From JAWLGW01 sp964569055 (lineage in GTDB: Bacteria; Planctomycetota; J058), in the NCBI GenBank assembly GCA_964569055.1, contig CAZMSZ010000115.1, positions 1 to 19,497 of the forward strand: DNA of 19,497 nucleotides. The letters run 5' to 3'. The notes beneath the pieces were generated by a model. It saw only the letters and a program-made list of their open reading frames with translations, searched no databases and was not told where the DNA came from. The translations under genes were made by a program, and so were the position numbers. This document shows positions 19,456 to 19,497 of the stretch, piece after piece. How positions within the stretch are numbered: the stretch's first letter is position 1; every line of letters starts with the position of its first letter.

Positions 19456-19497
19456 GTCCCCCCCGCTGTCGCTGAAATTGTGCGCCGCCGCGGCGGC

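Larger units (their letters stand above)
19142..19497. other. Intergenic region upstream of the kinase, with repeats and no firm gene
   Basis: 356 nt to the window end. It holds an octamer tandem repeat (19251-19274), a 12-bp direct repeat TGCGTGGTTTCT (19234-19245 and 19422-19433) and a strong hairpin (19431-19455). A 41-codon plus-strand frame (19350-19475) has AGGAG 8 nt before its ATG and a short hydrophobic stretch. It runs through the hairpin and about a quarter of its codons end in A or T, unlike the real genes, so I do not call it a gene. The kinase promoter must lie here, but I see no clear -35/-10. Confidence 0.6.

Noticed and set aside
19350..19475. 41-codon plus-strand open frame with AGGAG upstream and a short hydrophobic segment
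   Set aside because: It reads through the strong hairpin, ends in low-complexity Pro codons and lacks the extreme G/C third-position bias of the real genes. It could be revived if homologues conserve it.
1..19497. rRNA, tRNA, insertion sequences or prophage genes
   Set aside because: All intergenic regions are short or repeat-filled, and I saw no tRNA-like cloverleaf, rRNA sequence, transposase or phage protein motif that could be supported.

Overview
The window is a very GC-rich bacterial scaffold (I estimate well above 70% G+C, with codon third positions almost all G or C). It holds about a dozen genes and one 100-N assembly gap. An ECF sigma factor with a FecR/HEAT-type anti-sigma, a transmembrane Ser/Thr kinase fused to a formylglycine-generating-enzyme-like tail, a 'PGMExTVYRG'-type coiled-coil protein, PilZ and divergent HD-GYP proteins and many HEAT repeats together suggest Planctomycetota. 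Myxococcota or a related high-GC phylum is the main alternative. No rRNA, tRNA, IS element, prophage or CRISPR array is visible.

Layout. 1-2604 (minus strand) is a cell-envelope stress-type unit: an ECF sigma factor, a translationally coupled zinc anti-sigma factor, then a small PEGA-like lipoprotein and the start of a second exported protein. Two near-identical bipartite motifs (TGTAACC, 16-17 nt, CACTCACGG) lie upstream of the sigma gene and of the lipoprotein gene, and look like promoters read by this sigma factor. 2655-6413 holds two divergent exported enzymes, a neutral-ceramidase-fold lipoprotein and a purple-acid-phosphatase-like metallophosphoesterase. 6421-7794 encodes an EF-1-alpha-like (archaeal/eukaryotic-type) translational GTPase with altered G1, G3 and G4 motifs. 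7892-9022 is an unrecognised protein with a zinc-knuckle-like CGHPLCPVC segment.

9084-10731 surrounds the gap. On the left is the 3' part of a minus-strand protein with protease-inhibitor-like (emfourin-like and PrcB-like) domains. On the right is the 3' part of a plus-strand coiled-coil/beta-barrel protein. Both 5' ends are lost in the gap. 10821-11669 is a carbohydrate-type sulfotransferase. 11782-15833 is a coupled pair: a 901-residue HEAT-like repeat protein and a divergent HD-GYP protein, which appear to share the same N-terminal domain. Convergent to them, 16107-19141 is a coupled kinase + zinc-ribbon PilZ operon. HD-GYP and PilZ side by side suggest a local cyclic-di-GMP theme.

Two intergenic sites (2655-2733 and 15845-16083) carry the same composite repeat: GTGCTC hexamers on one side, GAGCAC hexamers on the other, and a GAGTCC-like core between. 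The right end (19142-19497) holds an octamer tandem repeat, a 12-bp direct repeat and a strong G/C hairpin.

The items most worth a second look are the bacterial EF-1-alpha-like GTPase, the sigma-factor promoter pair, the protease-inhibitor-like protein at the gap, the shared-domain HEAT/HD-GYP pair and the composite hexamer repeat family.
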